Positions 6,751 through 6,989 of a DNA stretch of 6,989 nucleotides are shown piece by piece. A program made the position numbers and the translations under genes. The notes beneath the pieces are model-generated. The model saw nothing but the letters and a program-made list of their open reading frames with translations. It did no database searches and was not told the origin of the DNA. Within the stretch, counting starts at the first letter, position 1, and each line of letters begins with the position of its first letter. This DNA comes from Eubacteriales Family XIII. Incertae Sedis bacterium (GTDB lineage Bacteria; Bacillota; Clostridia; Peptostreptococcales; Anaerovoracaceae), in NCBI GenBank assembly GCA_031289235.1, contig JAITPU010000060.1, forward strand, positions 1-6,989. Direction: 5' to 3'.

Positions 6751-6989
6751 ACCCTGATTTTTAAAAATGAAAGGTTTAATTGTGTATAACGTGTCTTAGG
6801 AAGTAAGATAATTCCATATTGAAGTAGAGTAAAGAGATAGCAATGCCTGCGGCACGACAAACGCATGAAACAAATGTCGCATAATTATCATCGAAAATTA
6901 TATGATAATTTGGATATATTTGGGATTATGAGATTGAAAAAATTATCGCAATAGTCTTGATTTTGATTATTGGATATTTTTATCATAGA
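6751..6989. other. A+T-rich non-coding region upstream of atpA
   Basis: Composition changes sharply from G+C-rich to A+T-rich at about 6750. I see no convincing gene on either strand in this stretch. A 9-bp inverted repeat, AATTATCAT (6883-6891) and ATGATAATT (6902-6910), is separated by 10 nt and could be an operator or chance in A+T-rich DNA. Near the edge a plus-strand frame (6909-6989) is open and reads a hydrophobic IIAIVLILIIGYF stretch, but it has no usual start codon before that segment. Confidence 0.4.
6783..6811 (-). promoter_or_regulatory. Weak candidate promoter for the atp cluster
   Basis: On the minus strand TTATCT (6811-6806) and TATACA (6788-6783) are 17 nt apart, matching the sigma-70 consensus at 3 and 4 of 6 positions. 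They lie about 40 nt before the AGGAGG of the atpA leader, in A+T-rich sequence upstream of the first atp gene, where a promoter is expected. The match is poor, so other positions in 6776-6989 remain possible. Confidence 0.25.

Noticed and set aside
6672..6866. 64-codon minus-strand frame before atpA
   Set aside because: It has no ribosome site at its ATG, it crosses the A+T-rich to G+C-rich border, and most of it matches nothing I recognise. Only its tail is discussed, as a possible relic.
6888..6986. Minus-strand frame of 32 codons starting at ATG 6986
   Set aside because: It is Asn/Ile-rich as expected of random A+T-rich DNA, and lacks a ribosome site or family resemblance.
6909..6989. 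Plus-strand hydrophobic open frame at the right edge
   Set aside because: There is no ATG, GTG or TTG before the hydrophobic stretch and no ribosome site; A+T-rich DNA often encodes Ile/Leu/Tyr runs by chance.
1..6989. CRISPR arrays, tRNA or rRNA genes, insertion sequences
   Set aside because: I looked for regularly spaced repeats, cloverleaf-like segments and transposase motifs with terminal repeats, and saw none that hold up.

Overview
The window comes from a bacterial chromosome and holds two tight gene clusters, all on the minus strand. The right two thirds (about 2377-6675) carry the catalytic F1 part of an F-type ATP synthase in the conserved order alpha-gamma-beta-epsilon (atpA, atpG, atpD, atpC). 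The left third (136-2033) carries a two-gene AAA-ATPase/RloB cassette, a probable phage-defence module. The protein sequences alone do not fix the taxon. The moderately G+C-rich atp genes and the divergent epsilon subunit would fit an anaerobe such as a member of Synergistota or Bacillota, but that is a weak inference.

Region by region, from the right edge (upstream) to the left: 6751-6989 is A+T-rich, has no convincing gene, and probably holds the atp promoter. The atpA leader (6676-6744) has a perfect Shine-Dalgarno sequence 63 nt from the start codon, with a strong hairpin between them. Then come atpA, atpG, atpD and atpC, with gaps of 58 and 37 nt and an 8-nt overlap between atpD and atpC. 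A 13-bp hairpin at 2278-2319 looks like the operon terminator. Between it and the next gene lie a short G+C-rich piece (2142-2249) that reads like the end of a sugar or pyridoxal kinase, and an A+T-rich promoter stretch. The rloA-like ATPase gene follows and overlaps the rloB-like gene by 10 nt. A weak hairpin and a short G+C-richer segment close the left edge.

The four atp products form the alpha3-beta3 catalytic hexamer, its rotating gamma shaft and the regulatory epsilon subunit. The delta, a, b and c subunits are not in the window, so the complex must be completed from elsewhere. All catalytic motifs in alpha and beta are intact. The left pair pairs an ABC/AAA-type ATPase with a small protein showing a TOPRIM-like Glu...Asp-x-Asp pattern. 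This is the sensor/effector layout of RloAB, AbiL-like and PARIS/OLD-like defence systems. Its A+T-rich composition against the atp genes, and the gene fragment beside it, suggest acquisition by horizontal transfer downstream of a core operon.

The two observations most worth a second look are the hairpin that would bring the distant Shine-Dalgarno sequence next to the atpA start codon, and the RloAB-type defence pair next to a gene remnant.
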